Shown here in pieces: positions 9,361 through 23,000 of a stretch of DNA of 64,000 nt. The notes under the pieces were generated by a model. The model searched no databases. It worked only from the letters and a program-made list of their open reading frames with translations, and was not told where the DNA came from. Numbering within the stretch: position 1 is the stretch's first letter; each line of letters begins with the position of its first letter. A program made the translations under genes and the position numbers. The DNA is from Galbula dea (lineage: Eukaryota > Chordata > Aves > Piciformes > Galbulidae). The stretch is taken from assembly GCA_013399015.1 (NCBI GenBank), contig VWZX01001666.1, forward strand, positions 3,622,677 to 3,686,676. The letters are read 5' to 3'.

Positions 9361-10740
9361 ATGACTTTCTACTTCCAGAGCGTTTCAGGGCTGAGCAATG
9401 ACTTACAAGCAAATGTGGACTTTACCTCCAATGTTTAATCTCTGCCTCCTATCTCCCTGAGGCAGCAACTCAAAGAAAATGACCCTCAAAGGGTATGATT
9501 TTCTGCTTCACACAAAGCTTGTTATCCTGGGGCTGCTTTTTCTGTTTCCTCTCTTCTATTCTCTTTCTCCCCTCTCCTCTCCAGAACAAAAGAGATCATA
9601 CATCTCATCAGGATCTGTCTTCATGGGAGAATCTTTTTTTTTTTTTCCTCCTTTTGGCAACTTTCTTTTCATAAGGAGAAAAAGTATATTTCTTTTTCTT
9701 TTTTTTTTAATATAATTGTATTCTTCTTTGAGTACTTTGATGTAGTCACGACTGCCATGAAGTAGATATGCTGCTTGCTGTTTTATGAAAAAGACATTTA
9801 ATGTGAAGTACAAATCGTTTAGTCTTGTGACTTGTTCCATCTGTTACAAGCTTCCTATTTTTGGGGGATGGGGGTTTAATTCTGGACATTTATTTCGTGG
9901 GAAAAATTACAGATTAATTACCTCTAGTGTAAAAAAAAGTCTAAGTTTAAGAATAACATTTCCTGAATTCTTTTTAGTTTCCCCCCTCCCTTTTTAAGGC
10001 ATTTTAAAGTCCTTTATTTTCTCCTCTGTAGAGAGTATTTTTTTTTTTTTTAATTATGATCTAAGGGTAGAAGAGAGTCTTTGAGGAGATCTAACATCTT
10101 TTATTGGACTGGGACAGAAAAGAGCCAAGCTTCACATACCTAACACCTGATGGATGTCCTGCAGGCCCCAAAGCAAGTCTTATTTTATAGATAATCTTGG
10201 GATAATAATGGGATAAACTCCCATTGCATCTCTGCAAATAACTGCCACCCTTGCAAGGGGTAGCATTGTCTATTTTGTGTATTTCCAGCTAATGGTAAAC
10301 AGGAATAAGAAATCCAAATCTGAACAGTGCAGATCTGTTTTTCACAGACTGATAAGTTAGACTCCACTTTACAAATCTAAGTTAATCATGAAATTAAAAT
10401 AAAGTGGGCTTCATACCCACATCCTGCCAAAATTAAAGGACATGTCTGATGCTGCAGAGTTTTAACAGTTCAGCCGAGTCTGTCAATAGCATCTCTGCTG
10501 TCTCTCTGCCCTGGCTCCACTGCTTATCTGTGCAAGCACACTTGGGCCCCAATCTGGCTCTCTTGCAACCAGGAATAAATGCCCTCAGCCTCCAACTGAA
10601 TCAAGGTTTATGTACAAATCCAGCAAACAAGATCTGAAAAGCCAAAGACCTCTGGCAAATGTTTGAGCCTGGAAACAAGACTGTGCTACAGCTCTGGTTG
10701 CAGGCTTGGGGTTGATGAACCATTAGCAATGACACTGTAT
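9361..10740. other. Gene-less block with poly-T tracts
   Basis: Pyrimidine-rich sequence from 9520 to 9720 with a T run at about 9633-9646 and T-rich stretches near 9695-9710, and a 14-base T run at about 10038-10051. The open frames on both strands at 9479-9840 are by-products of this strand bias. No gene, SINE or LINE tail is recognised. 10450-10740 is slightly GC-richer and may contain diverged flank of the LTR-type repeat that follows. Confidence 0.6.
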
Positions 10741-10763
10741 GTGACACTACTAAACTCCATTAA

Positions 10764-10969
10764 CTTCTCCAACCTGAGTCCTTCCCATGGGTTACAGTTC
10801 TTCATAAACTGCTCCAGTGTGGGTCCCTTCCATGGGGTGCAGTCCTTTGGGAACAGATTACTCCAGCATGAGTCCCCTCTGCAGTCACAAGTCCTGCCAG
10901 GAAACTCGGTCCAGCTTGGGCTTCTTCTCAGGTCCATAGATCTTGCCAGGAGCCTGCTCCAGCACAGGC
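10764..10969 (-). repeat. Internal periodic boxes of the LTR-type repeat (about 48-base period)
   Basis: A box resembling CTGCTCCAG(C/T)(G/A)TG(G/A)G recurs at about 10764, 10809, 10857, 10905 and 10954, a spacing of 45-49 bases. The boxes are flanked by GGTCC/GAGTCC and by CATGGG-like or CAAGTCCTGCC-like segments. The regular spacing shows that this part of the repeat arose by tandem duplication before it spread. Confidence 0.75.
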
Positions 10970-11207
10970 TTCCCACAGAGTCACAGCCTCCTTCAGGCAT
11001 TCACTTGTTTCACTGTGGGGTCCTCCACAATTAACTTCCCTGGACTGCCTCACCATGATCTTCACCACAAAATCCAGAAGAATCTCTTCTCAGCACCTGG
11101 AGCACCTCTTCCCCTTCCTTCTTCACTGAATTTGGTGTCTGCAGAGTTTTTTACTTCACATATTCTCATTCCTCTCTGGCTGCAGTTGTTGGGTGTTTTT
11201 TCCCCTT

Positions 11208-11216
11208 CTTAAATAT
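11208..11216 (-). promoter_or_regulatory. TATA-like box in LTR-type repeat
   Basis: On the minus strand the sequence reads ATATTTAAG, followed by a short purine-rich stretch (AAGGGGAAAA). Its position about 180 bases inside the element's 5' end is compatible with an LTR promoter. The copy is degenerate, so present activity is doubtful. Confidence 0.35.
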
Positions 11217-11392
11217 GTTATCACAGAAACACTACCACCATCACTGATGGGCCTTGACCAGTGGCAGGTCCATCTTGAAGCCAGCTGGCATGGGCTCTGT
11301 TGAACATGGGGGAAACTTCCCATAGCCTCTCACAGAAGTTACACCTGTAGCCTGCCCTGCTACAAAACCCTTGCCATGCAAACCCAATACAG

Positions 11393-14300
11393 GCATGTAT
11401 AATAATCTTCTTTTTCAGCTATTGAATTTATTTATCCTTTGAAAACATTACAGACTTTCTGTGCTCATTTATTTTTTAATTTATTTAATTTTTCTCATTA
11501 AAATAATAGGTGGAAAAATTGTCAACAGCTATTTCAAATACATAAAGTTCAACACCTGCATAAATGTCTGGAAGACCTAAGGAACAGTCTGTGGGTGGCT
11601 TTATATGTTGGTTTGAATCTCCTAATAAAATACATTTGTAATAAATGTAAAGGTATATGCAGAACATTATTACTGAACCTGTGCATACAAATGTTAAAGC
11701 TGAGATATATTAATAGGCCACCTGAAAAATGGCTTGTCCACATACAGACAGGAATCAGGTGAGTTAATGAAAAGCTGATATAATTAGGTGACCTTTTTCA
11801 TGGTGAATTACATAATGAAATTTTGTTTGAATAGGTGAAGTCAAAAACAAGGTATTTCCATCACTTTGTATATATATATATATTCTTTTATTATGTTGCA
11901 CTCCATGTTAAGAGAAGCAGAGCTACTTCAGAGTGACACAGTTCCCCTAATGTTGCCAGTAAGTACTTCTGACCACTGCCACCTACAAGGAAAAAAAGTT
12001 CTAAAATTTTTTAATCTTTTTCTTTTTAAATCAGTAAGAACCTTAAAATGTTAGGGTTTTGTCATATTGTTATCCACTAGTCAGTGTTCTTCATGTAAAG
12101 ACCATGTCAGTAGCACATGGGACATGCAAGAGGACTGCTCTCACCCAGGCTCCTTGTCTCCAGTTACCTTAGCCTGCTGTCCTCCTTCTTATGCTGACTG
12201 CTTCTGGTTTTCTAGTATCCCACACCAAATTATCTGGTCTTATTCCCAAGGCACCAATCTTTTCAAGGATATGGGCTCATGAACTGCCTGTGTGAAAATA
12301 TAGGTAGTTTCTTCTGATTTTCCAGTGCCACAGGCTGCAGGCTTTCCTATGTAACATTCTGCAGCATAATAGACATTTCCATTACATCACCCATGGAATG
12401 ACTTTAATATTGATCTAACGTTTTATGCAAGGAAATAGTGTAATACTGCCTTATAAAAATGACTTTCAAATCCTAAATGTCAGCATTTTTAAGAAACATG
12501 AGAACAGCTGTACCTGGTCATGGGCAAGGTCAGGCTAATTTAGCATTCTGTCTCCAAGAGTACCCAGTTCCCTAAGTGCTTTGTAAAAGTGTAAGATGAG
12601 GGCAAGCACATAGAGATGCTTGCCTAGGTTACTCTCCTGGCATCCAGTAATATGCAACTCAAGAGCTTTTGTCATCAAGCTTAATGAAAAATACCAGCAA
12701 AGCAGTAACATGTCAAAGTAAGATGTGCAGAAGTCTAGTTGCACAGATTCACATATATAATTGAAAACACATAAAAGTCTAGCAAAGTATGATCCTAAAA
12801 TCCTTCAAGCTGAATTTGCTTTCAGAGCTTTTTAATTGTTAGCCTTGCTAACAGGTAAAAACATACTAGCTGACCCAAAGAAAATCCTCCTCTTCATCTT
12901 CAACTTCCTCATCTATCCTTATCACCTATAAAATTAAGTACTGAGTGGCCCAGGATATGTGGTTAACAGTGAGGAGAAACAATATAAAATGATGCTTTGA
13001 TGGTAATATTCTAGGAATTTAGACTTAAAGCACCTGTGTGTCAGAATGGGCCAGTGTATCTTCAGCCAAACTTGCTAAAAATTACTGCTTAAGATTAGGC
13101 ATCTAGGGTAGATGCACAGGAGCATTACAATAGCCATTGCTACTTGGCCATCAGAAGCCTCAGCCCTGAGGCTGGGCAATTCTATATAATTCAGGGCAGG
13201 GGAAACAACCATTCAGAAGTCAGATTTATAGGAAAAGGAAGGACTTTAGACCTTTATGCTCCAAACTATCATCCTTTAAAAACCTCACTCAGCTGCCACC
13301 TCAATCTGGACCTACCTTTTTTGCCTTAATATACTCCAGGTCCCTGAAGCAGTTCTAGTTTTGTGTGTTGTGTATTGCCAAGTGTGCCTGGTTTTGATAC
13401 TGGTGGTTATCTGGGGACTTATGACTAAGTCCCTATAAAATGCAGAAAAACGACATCTTCCTGTGAGAGCTCTTATAAACAGCAAGCTGGGAGGTGGTTT
13501 CACAGCAGCTCTGGAAACTGTAGCTTCCTACAGATAAGGCTCCATGAAAATGCTCATTTGGACAGACTCTCTGCACCAGTCACTGCCCCAAACAGGTTTC
13601 TTAGATGACAGTGTCTGCAGGCTAGAGCCTTTTTCTAAAAATATTAGAAATGTTTCTGTTGGAAAGCAGCTGTGCCTCTTTTCTTGGGCCTGTCCCCCCA
13701 TGGACCCTCTCTCACAAATATTCACCAAACAAAGCATTTCATACAAATCTCAGTCTGAGGTTGTCATTTCTTTTCACCCAAAAAGCCTGGCAGGATGCCC
13801 TTGAGGAGATGTGGCAGCTTTCAGTTCTTTGTCCATTCTCAGACTGAGGGGATTAGAATTTGTGTATAACATTTCCACAGCAGTGACCCAGGTACCAGGC
13901 AAAAAGGTATTTTGGAAAAGAATTTCCCTCTTTTGAAGTGTTCAGCTTTCTATAAAGCACTTCAATATCTATTGAAGGCCAGTTTGCTACCACCTTTGGC
14001 ATTAGTTATTTTGTGATTTCAAGGATGTCCTTTGGTAGCAGTGGTGGTCTATGTAGGCTGAAGTCTGTTTATGCTGTGGACCATTCACAGGTAAAGAAGT
14101 CAGTCCTCCCTTTATGGGTCTTTTCCATTCATTTCATATACTTTTGTTGTTCTGCTTAGCTCTGAAATAGCAACAGCATGCTGGGAAAAGTGTGATTGAG
14201 GTATGCTTAAGTGTTTGGATTGTTTCTTCCATTTTGCAAGCATGGCTTCAACAAAGGAAACATTCCCACCACAAGTTTTGCATTGAACAATACCAACAGC

Positions 14301-15690
14301 AGCCAAGAAGAGATAACTTTGAGTACAAGCCTAGCTTATTCTTTTACTAATTTGTTTCTTGATACAGGCAAATCCCTGAAAGGGACTTCTTTATTTTTTT
14401 AATTATTATTCAATGGCTTATGATTTATAAGAGATTGAGAAAAGCATCTGCTTCACAGTTTGCAAGGTCTTTTGAAATTCATAGATAGGTATTGCAATGG
14501 GAGCATGACATATTATTAATATGCCACAGTTCAGGGTGAAGTGTATTAACATACTTTTAATGTAAGAAGTGGAGCTGGAGGACAGCTAGACAATAAGCTT
14601 GAGCTGAGATGGCAATATTGGTATTAAGTACTATTATAAGTAACAGTGTTTGCTTATAAATATAAACCAAAAGCACTAGGGGTATTGTCATGATTCACAG
14701 GTATTTATTGCCAGTAGGGAAAATTTAAATAGCTCTTGAGGTTTTGAAATAAGTATCTGTTACCTTTGAAAACACATTTTGCCCAAAGTGTGAATTGTAC
14801 AAATGTTAAACCCAAAGCCAAACTATGTTTGCATTAATATTCTAATATGCCTTTTTGTTCTCTTCTGGTTTTGGGTTTTTTTTTAATAATTCCCTACCTG
14901 GGCACTTTTCTTCCCATCTGTGTTTTGCCATCACAGCCTTTTCTTTGCCCTCCAGTTTTCTTGTAAGAGTCTCTTGCCTCCCTGCAATTCCTTCAGTTTC
15001 ATCTTCTTATTCTTCCAGATTGAAGTGACAATGGCAAGAATGATACTAGTTTCCAAAAAAGGAGTCTCACAGAGGCAGTATGTGCAATTTGGCAGCCTAG
15101 GTTTTCACCAAAGGATACAGCAGAAAGCCTCCTCTGACTTCCATGTGCACACACATGGAGAGATGCACACATTCAGAAGTTTTATCAGCATTATCCAGAT
15201 TCGTTCCCTTAAGTAGCCTCATAAGTTAGTCATATGACAGTGCCACACACTACAACACATCATATGTTCATTTATGGGTCTACTCTTTAAGTTTAGAGCA
15301 CTTACATGGAAAGCAAAGACTCCAGAACAAGATCTTTTTTTCCACTTAAAGTCATCTCTCCTTAATTTAAGAATCCTTAAATTAACTTTGTTTTCTTCTA
15401 GTTATTAATTAAGTGGAAAACAGTATCGTTACTTAGTCTTAACACCTGGTATTAACTAGTCACATTCGTTATGAAAATGCAGGGGACAGGTTTACCCCAT
15501 TAGATGAGAGACTCACACAAAGGTGGAGATGATATTCATGTGGTAAATTGCATATCCATGTGATAAATTACATTTATCATGCACCTTTGACTGCCTCACC
15601 TGCATTCTGCCTACTAATCTGTCTCTGTCAGGATTCGTTCTAGCACTCTTCACCTCTGAGGAGCTCTCACACGTCTGCTATTTTTTAACA
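11393..15690. other. Gene-less AT-rich block
   Basis: No gene or named repeat. It includes a (TA)n tract at 11869-11883 and T-rich or A-rich short runs. Open frames are all under 100 codons and unrecognised. The 98-codon plus-strand frame at 14920-15216 begins in a pyrimidine-rich stretch and has no motif. Confidence 0.6.
11869..11883. repeat. (TA)n microsatellite
   Basis: Seven and a half consecutive TA units, directly visible. Confidence 0.9.
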
Positions 15691-15775
15691 TTCTTCCACA
15701 AAAGAAAAACCTAACCAAAAAAAAATCAACAAGCAAACAAAACAACAACACAAAAACCAACCAAAATTAAATTAG
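15691..15775 (+). repeat. A-rich low-complexity tract (AAC/CAAA-like)
   Basis: About 80 bases of A and C with almost no G or T, including AAACAAAACAACAACACAAA and a run of nine A. It could be a simple repeat or an old poly-A-like tail; no element is recognisable upstream. Confidence 0.75.
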
Positions 15776-16790
15776 TCTTTTTGTTCACCACAATATGAGC
15801 AAATTCTTCTCCATATCACACCATGATAAGGAGGAAATGGGCAGTACTCAGCTCTGAAACAAGGAGAGGTTTAAGGTTCTCCTATTCTTAATATTTCTTT
15901 CAGGTAAAAGAGCTGGTAAAAAACTGTTTCCATTTGAACTAACAAATGTTTCTAGCTTGGCTATGCTGGCATATACTAGACCTCGAGGGTGGAACACAGT
16001 GATTTATAGACAAGTTGCTTAAGATCATTTAGAGGTTCAGAGTTCTACGTAGTTGTCTCCTAATAGCTAGTTAATTTGACTTTAATATGGAAGGAAGTGC
16101 AATAACAGTATCAATTAAAAAAATCATAAAACCTCCTGAACCATTTCTGAAATACTCTTTATGTTAAAATTTGTAGCATAGCTTAACTGCATATGTGATA
16201 TAAAGGTTTTATTGGTACTCATTTGGGATGATCTCTGCAATAAACTCTGGGAGTCACCACAACTAATACGTACCAAACTCACGCCCAGCCTTATGCCAGT
16301 TGGCTAAAATACCTTGGTTTCATTTAGAGATTAGGGAACTGCAACTGTTTCCATCTGTCTCCAAAATATTTCTACATATCCACTTTGTGATTTTACTTTT
16401 TTATTTTATGAATATAGTTTTATTTGCATATGGTTGGGAAAGACAGGAATGGGACAGACACGTTAGTGCAAGTGTTCAGACTTGTGTTCAGACTATCTCA
16501 CTAAGTACGTATGTCCAAAAAAGACTTTAATGAAGGGACTGCCAGCTGTTTTTATTCTTATATATTTGGTAAAATTCCAGTTTAACAGAGTTTGAATACT
16601 TTATTAAATTAATTTGATAATGAATCTTCCATTTCACCATCATTTACAAATGTACAGGCATTTGCTTACTTATTCACAGACTTGGACAGGCACACACAGT
16701 TCTTCATATCACCCAAATACAGACATCCAGTATAGAAAAGTTTGAACTTAATGACTTAATTTTGGCACTGTTATAAGCAACTATACATAG

Positions 16791-16812
16791 AATTTTCCAA
16801 TTGGGAAAATTT
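16791..16812. repeat. Short palindrome
   Basis: AATTTTCC and GGAAAATT arms of 8 bases flank a 5-base centre (AATTG). It is near-perfect, but short AT-rich palindromes are expected by chance at this window size. Confidence 0.6.
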
Positions 16813-19800
16813 CAATTATAAGTCACTGACTCCTGAGCTGCCTGTAATATAACATATACATTTTAGAGAGTTAAATTATCTAGTTCTGTAGAGTGTGATT
16901 GAAATTACAATGAAAATTAATTAATGATATATTAATTAAAAATCAAATGAAAACTATCCAGTGGACAGTTTTAGCAAGAGTAATCATATGATAAATCCAT
17001 TCCCAAGCAATATTTTACTTCAAGGAAAGCTGAATTCAGTGTGAGTGTTCAGATATTTGTGTTGGCTGGTTAAGTGTATCAAGTAATATTATGTGGGTTT
17101 TGGATTGTATGATTTATTTTTGTTAGCTAATCAGCAGAGTACATAAAGGAACTCCAAAATGTAGAAACCAGCACAAAGTCCAACAGCAGCTTCAAAAGGA
17201 TATTTGATTATTAGACAGCAAATTTGCTTATTCCAAGTTTTTTCACACTAGTCCTACTGATTTGGTGAATATTTGCAGAAAGCAAACTCAAGCATTATAT
17301 CAGCACACTTGAAGTAAATTTATTTTAAAATCTGAATGAAGATATGAAGTGTTTGCCTAGAGCTAGAAGTAATAGGGCTATGAACACATCATAAATACTA
17401 TGCAAAGCTTTGAATTCCATTGCTGAGACACATTATCAAAGGTCATGTTATCAAGCAAGACATAAACTACAAATGTAGGATCATCTCTTATCTAAAAGTT
17501 CAGAGCAGTGTTAGAAATTACAAATTTTGAAGTGATTCCAACACAAGCATAACTGTGCTTTGGAGATTATTTGAGTATCATCAAATACAGTAGGGAAACA
17601 AAATTATACTTCTGCATTTCTTATGTATTTGTGAAATATTCATATTTCTGATAAAAATTGTGTTGTAAAACATGCAATGTGATATGTATAGTTCTAAAGA
17701 TGGATATGCTATGTAGATATACACACATAGAGGCTGTTTTTCTTCAAACCATTCTTAGGTAACAACAATTTTGTCACATGCATATGCTGCACACACATAA
17801 ACCAATACACTTATACTCTCAGGAAAGAAAAAAGGAGTTATTTATTTTCTTTTTAAGGAGCTTTCACATTCTGCTTTTTTTTTTTAATAGGCCATTCTAG
17901 TATTTTCTTTAGAAATAAAGCAAGCAGAAAAATACTGTGGAAAATGATAATTATCAGTTTAAACCTTTTCAAGGCATAAGGATCAACCAGCACATAACAA
18001 TTCAAAACAAAGGGGAAAACTGAGAGCATCTCTCAGATTATGTCTGAATATATGGTCATTGTTCTCTTTAACCATTGAAGATCAGATTCTCCTATGTATG
18101 TTGGAGGCACTAGCAAAAATATATCATGGCTAAAATTCTCAAAGGATCAGAGTGACCAGACCCACATCCATCAGAGTGTTTTGTGTCAAGGAAGACATAA
18201 AAAGTGGTCTTTTTTTCTGAGCAAGGTGCTTTCACCCTTTGTGAGAAGGGAACCATTGGATTGTTCTCTAAGTGAAGGAAAGGTTCAATTGAGCTGATAT
18301 CTTATTGCTGTGAGAGATACCACAGCTTATCAGCTTTCATGTTTTGTAGGAAATGAAAAATAATAGAACTGGATTACTTTCTGGTTTTGAGGGTCTGAGG
18401 TCAACCGTGAGCAGATCTTGGGTCCCTTTCCCTACCTGACACTCTTAGTGTACCCAGAGTATCCCTGCTGCCTCTGTAAGGCTGCCTGATGACAGCACCA
18501 CCCTGCACTGCCTTCTTAAAGGCTGACCAGGTGATGTGTCAACCTGGCAGGTTTTTGTACTGTCAGCAAACCACAGCCTTAAGATAGGCAAAAAATCTGG
18601 GTCCCAGCTGGCATGTTCAGTGTTAACACTAGGAGTAACTTGTTTTCAGCATTTTTGTGTTGATAAGAGCCAAGAGAGAAAGAGAGGCATGTTTAGTTGA
18701 GTGGATGATAACAAGCATGCAGTGCCACATTCCCTCTGTGTGCTCTTTGTTATCAGCAGGACTAGTGGCATTAGGTACTGTACAATGAAAGATAACCATA
18801 GAGTGAGAGATAGCTGGCTTTGTAGCTCTATTGATTAAACAGGACAGCAGGCTAATCAGAAAAAATGTTACAGGGATGGGAGTTGAGCCACTTGGAAAAT
18901 GTGAAAGATGATGGTTACACTTGAAATGTTAATTTTTGAACAAGGTTGTAGGGCAAAAAAATGTTTCTTTTTTTATTATTAAAAAACCCCCTCCTATACA
19001 CAGAGGGTTATCACTCCATTGCCAATTTGCAAATATGCATTATGTTTACCTGAGACAATCACAAGTCCAAATACAATGCAGCTTTGAAGCCTTCCTGGAT
19101 AAAATTCCCAGATCCAGAGTTTTGCTATGTACCATGATTGACATGGGGATAACTTCTCCAGTGAATGAGTATGCCAACTACCTCAATACTTTGAAAGTTT
19201 GATTTTTTTTTTGCATATAGGAATAGTTATAGAGCACATCAGAACCCAGTCTTGTCAAAAAGCAAACAAACAAAGAAAACACCAAAAAATATCATTCTCG
19301 CTTTTGTGACTTTTTAGACTCTTCATTTGTTTATTGCTTTGCTCAACTCTAAACATTTAGACAAAGGTTTTTCACAGGTTACATCTGTGCCAAGATGAAT
19401 TTGCTTGTAGATAACACATTTGCATAATCTGTCTTCCCAGCTCTTCCTCAGTCTGGGGCAAGGAAGGGACAGAGCCAGACTGCAATAGGATGGATGTGCT
19501 GGGGGCATGGCCACAGCACATGGCTGCAGAAATTCAGGCCAGCTCTGCAGGAGCAGCCCAGAATTATGAGGATACAGAGGTAATGTAAAGTCATTATTCT
19601 CCCTCTTGACTCTTAGCTTTGAGGTCTGTGCTGCATCTCCTAGAGGCACAACATAGACTCACCTGGCGTGCTTAGCACTGGAGGGGAGGGTTTCACTGAA
19701 AAAGCCTCTTTCCATGCTACTAAAATCTCTGGCCTAATTTGATCAAATTGTTCATGTTCCTTTCCAGCTTCATTCGTAATCCTCTCTGGTGGGGTGTAAG

Positions 19801-20004
19801 CTGCTGTATCTGATCCATCTCTCCCTGCTAGGAGCTTCCTCTGCTACCTGCTGTCTTGCAACATAGCAATTTACTATTGACAATGTTGCTCCCAGTAGTT
19901 TGATATGATGACTTGGTATAGCAATTTCGTCTCTTTCTTGCCAATATATGTTGTGAAGGATTCATAGACATGTCTGGCCAGACTTCATATTTTCCCCAGA
20001 AATG

Positions 20005-20032
20005 TGGGGAGGGGGAAAAAAGAGGGGGGAAG
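20005..20032 (+). repeat. G-rich purine tract
   Basis: Three G runs of four to six bases separated by A and AAAAAAGA. It has only three strong runs, so it is at best a marginal G-quadruplex candidate. Confidence 0.6.
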
Positions 20033-23000
20033 GTCACAGAAAGTACGAGGCTTGCATTTCTGTATTGGTGAAAGTGTCAATCCCAGCTTTCTGGAATAGC
20101 ATATTTTAGATTCTTATTGGAAGTTAAATACATTGCTTTACCCTTTCTTTGCCCTTTGCCATACAGAATGATGCCATTTACAAGCAACTGATAGAGCCAT
20201 TTATACTACACCTTTGACAAATTGAATTTAATAAACAGTAACAGCTTAGTACAGCTTTAACAAATCTGCTCGTTCCTCCACAAGTTCACTCTTCCACTCC
20301 TGCCTTTGCCAGGCTCCTGGAGCCTACAGCAGCCCCTTGGCAATATTCAGCATTTAGGCTGCAAGTCATCCTTTGTCTTAGAGGTACAAAAATACTCTCA
20401 GGCAGATTGTGGGTTTGCCCTGAACTGGGAAGTGAGCCACGATAAGGTGAAGGTCACACAGATGATTTGCAGCTTGATCCTGCACCCCCTTAAGTCTGCT
20501 GTCTAACCCTTGTTCCTTTAGGTTGGAGCAGGATTGAGCCCACAGCTTTATTATGCAGCTGTAGGTGCAGTGCTGTGTGCCTTTCCTATTTCTTTTCAGA
20601 GAAGCATCCTCACAACCTTTATCCAAAACTCCTTTAGTTTGGTAGAGGCAGTGTTATTGGGAAGTTCTTAGATGAGTCCTGGATCATTCAGTAATTTATT
20701 TTATTACAGAGCAGTAGTACTGTATGACCTAATGTTTGATTTCATGCATTTTGAAGTGCAAATATCCCAACTTTTTTTTCTCCAGTTGTATTTTCCTCTC
20801 AATTCAGTATGTAGTTAATCTACTTCATCTGATTTTTCAGAACTCACTGATTCAAAAGTCATTTTTAAGTAATATACTTATTTATTAAAGAAGCCAGTTA
20901 TACAAGTTGATTCAATAAGAGACTAGCAACACCTGTATTTAAATTATTGGGTGTTCATACAGATTTGGTTCCATGAGAAGCAAACCCATGACATATGATT
21001 ATAGTATATTCAGTCCAGCTAATCTGGTGCCCACAGAACCTGTTCCCCCTGAACACAGTGGATGCAAAAAGTACTCCAAAGTGCCAACCATTTTAATCCA
21101 AGGGAGTACATACCACACAAAACATCTTTACTCAAGAGTCCAAGGTTATCTTTACCATGTACCTGCCTGTGTATTTCTTTTCTCAGCATGCATAATACCA
21201 GAATATCCCAGTGATGACAGATGTATTATGCATTTTTTTTCTCAATTGACCAATATTACTACCCCATGGTTTGCTAGGTGACTGTGTGTTCATAGGTACT
21301 CAAAGCTCTCCCAGAGTATGGGATTAATAAAATCAAAAAAGTCTCTGTGTAATTAGTTTGAGAATACTGCATTTTCATCCCTATTTAGAAGTCCTGAAGA
21401 CTTGCTTCAGGCATGGGTCTATTCACTCATGGATTTGCATGATTCTGCACCTGTCTTCAAGACCTAAGGTCCCACTGTCAGCCAGAAAGCAAGTTACCAA
21501 TCTGAAATCAATTGGTCCATATCCAAATTTAATTAAACTTCTCTCTGCAACTCTAGAGGAAACTGATTTCCCTCATTATTGCTTATGTGGATAATATGTG
21601 AAATGAATTCTCCTTCACTAAGTGATCACTGCATTGAGCAGACAAACACAGATATAATGTTATTAAAGGTAATGAAATAGGTTCATCAGCAGTTAACGTT
21701 AATGTTTTGTGTCATTGCAATCTTGTGTGCAGTTTAGGACAAAATTATTCAGCTTTACAGCTGCAAGATGCAAAAGGTCAACAGCTCAGGGGTTTGCAAT
21801 GGTGTTGGCATAAAGTACTATTTATTCATAATTTTCTGTAGATGAAAGACAGAGGGAAAGATGGAATCATCTTGCTTTCCTTGAGAGAGGGATAGGAGCA
21901 GATAAGGAAGCAGGGCTTCCTCTCTGTGGGAGGTGAGTCCTCCTGTGGTAGCCCTGTAGGCCAGTATTACCATGCTAACATTGCCTTTGCTAGTAATAAG
22001 GCACAGTTTTTCACTGAGTTTGGAAGTCCTCAAGAGCCAAGTTTGTCAGGAGTGGTTTGTCTGAACCTTTCTTCAACTACCAGGAGCTCTATTTTAACAA
22101 AGCATGTGCTAGTTGTAAGAGTAGTGAAATGACCAGTACTAACAAGTATTGTAAAGTAGTTATGCTATGGTTGGAGTCTACAACACTGTTCCTGTCTGTG
22201 CTTTCTACAGTCTGACCCAACAGGCACAGAAGAAAGGATGCTGGATTGACCTAAAGTTAAAAACATAAGAACCTAGCAGCATTTATACGACTGAATATAA
22301 AAACATGGCTCTAACCTGCCCTACTATTCATCATCTCTTTTAATATATTAGTTAATTTCTTTCCTTTTAATAAGAACTCAGGTAAAGAAGAAAAACAACC
22401 TCCACTCAAATTCCAGTGCTGATTGAATTTATGAGATGATTTTGAAGGACAACATTTCATAGAAAGTAACAACTCTCCTGGGATGTAAGATTTTGTAAGA
22501 TGACAAAGTAAGTTTTCTGCTGAAGTCCATCACATGAGAGTCCTTTTTCCTCTCCCCACAATGACATAGTCAGCTGGTGAACTGTGCTGATGATCTCAGG
22601 CTTCTGTTCTGGACAAATGACAGATAAATAAATTCACCTGCAAGGATTCTTCTGTAATAACAGCAAAAGAACTCAGTAATCAAAGTCAGGAGCCTAGAAG
22701 ATCAGCACATAAATCCATATGCAGTTTCTCAGACTTTGATATTTTAACCTGAAGAGCTAAGGGTTATTATAACAACCTAGGCAACAAGGCTGGGAGGTGT
22801 GAATCCATTTTGATCACCCTGAGAAAGAAAAAATAGAAAAGGCTTAAGATGTTGATCAGCTGGAGATACAAGAAGGAATTCCTCATAGTATGATCAGATG
22901 CCTTTGGATATCTGATTGTGAGAGCTGGAGGAAGCCCTTCTGCTCCTCAATCTGCAGGCAGGTCATCTTGGGAATTCAGAGCAGATACTTCAAACCACAA

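Larger units (their letters stand above)
10741..11392 (-). mobile_element. LTR-type avian repeat (degenerate endogenous-retrovirus-related)
   Basis: Read on the minus strand, the element begins near 11392 with CTGTATTGGGTTTGCATGGC. It passes a stretch with GTTGAACATGG complement features and a TATA-like ATATTTAAG at about 11208-11216, then shows a GC-richer part with repeated 'CTGGAGCAG'-like boxes. I recognise this order from a common interspersed repeat of bird genomes of LTR type, but I cannot assign the exact family name. The copy is diverged, and no gag, pol or env coding sequence and no matching second LTR are visible, so it looks like an isolated LTR-like fragment. Boundaries are approximate and a target-site duplication could not be confirmed. 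Confidence 0.65.

Noticed and set aside
10943..11212. 89-codon frame starting with MPGACSS
   Set aside because: It lies wholly inside the LTR-type repeat; similar spurious frames appear wherever that repeat occurs.
18600..18630. CAGCTGGCATG similarity to the LTR-type repeat
   Set aside because: The match is 11 bases and the flanks do not continue the repeat.
20005..20032. G-quadruplex candidate
   Set aside because: It has only three strong G runs, not four, so it does not meet the usual pattern.
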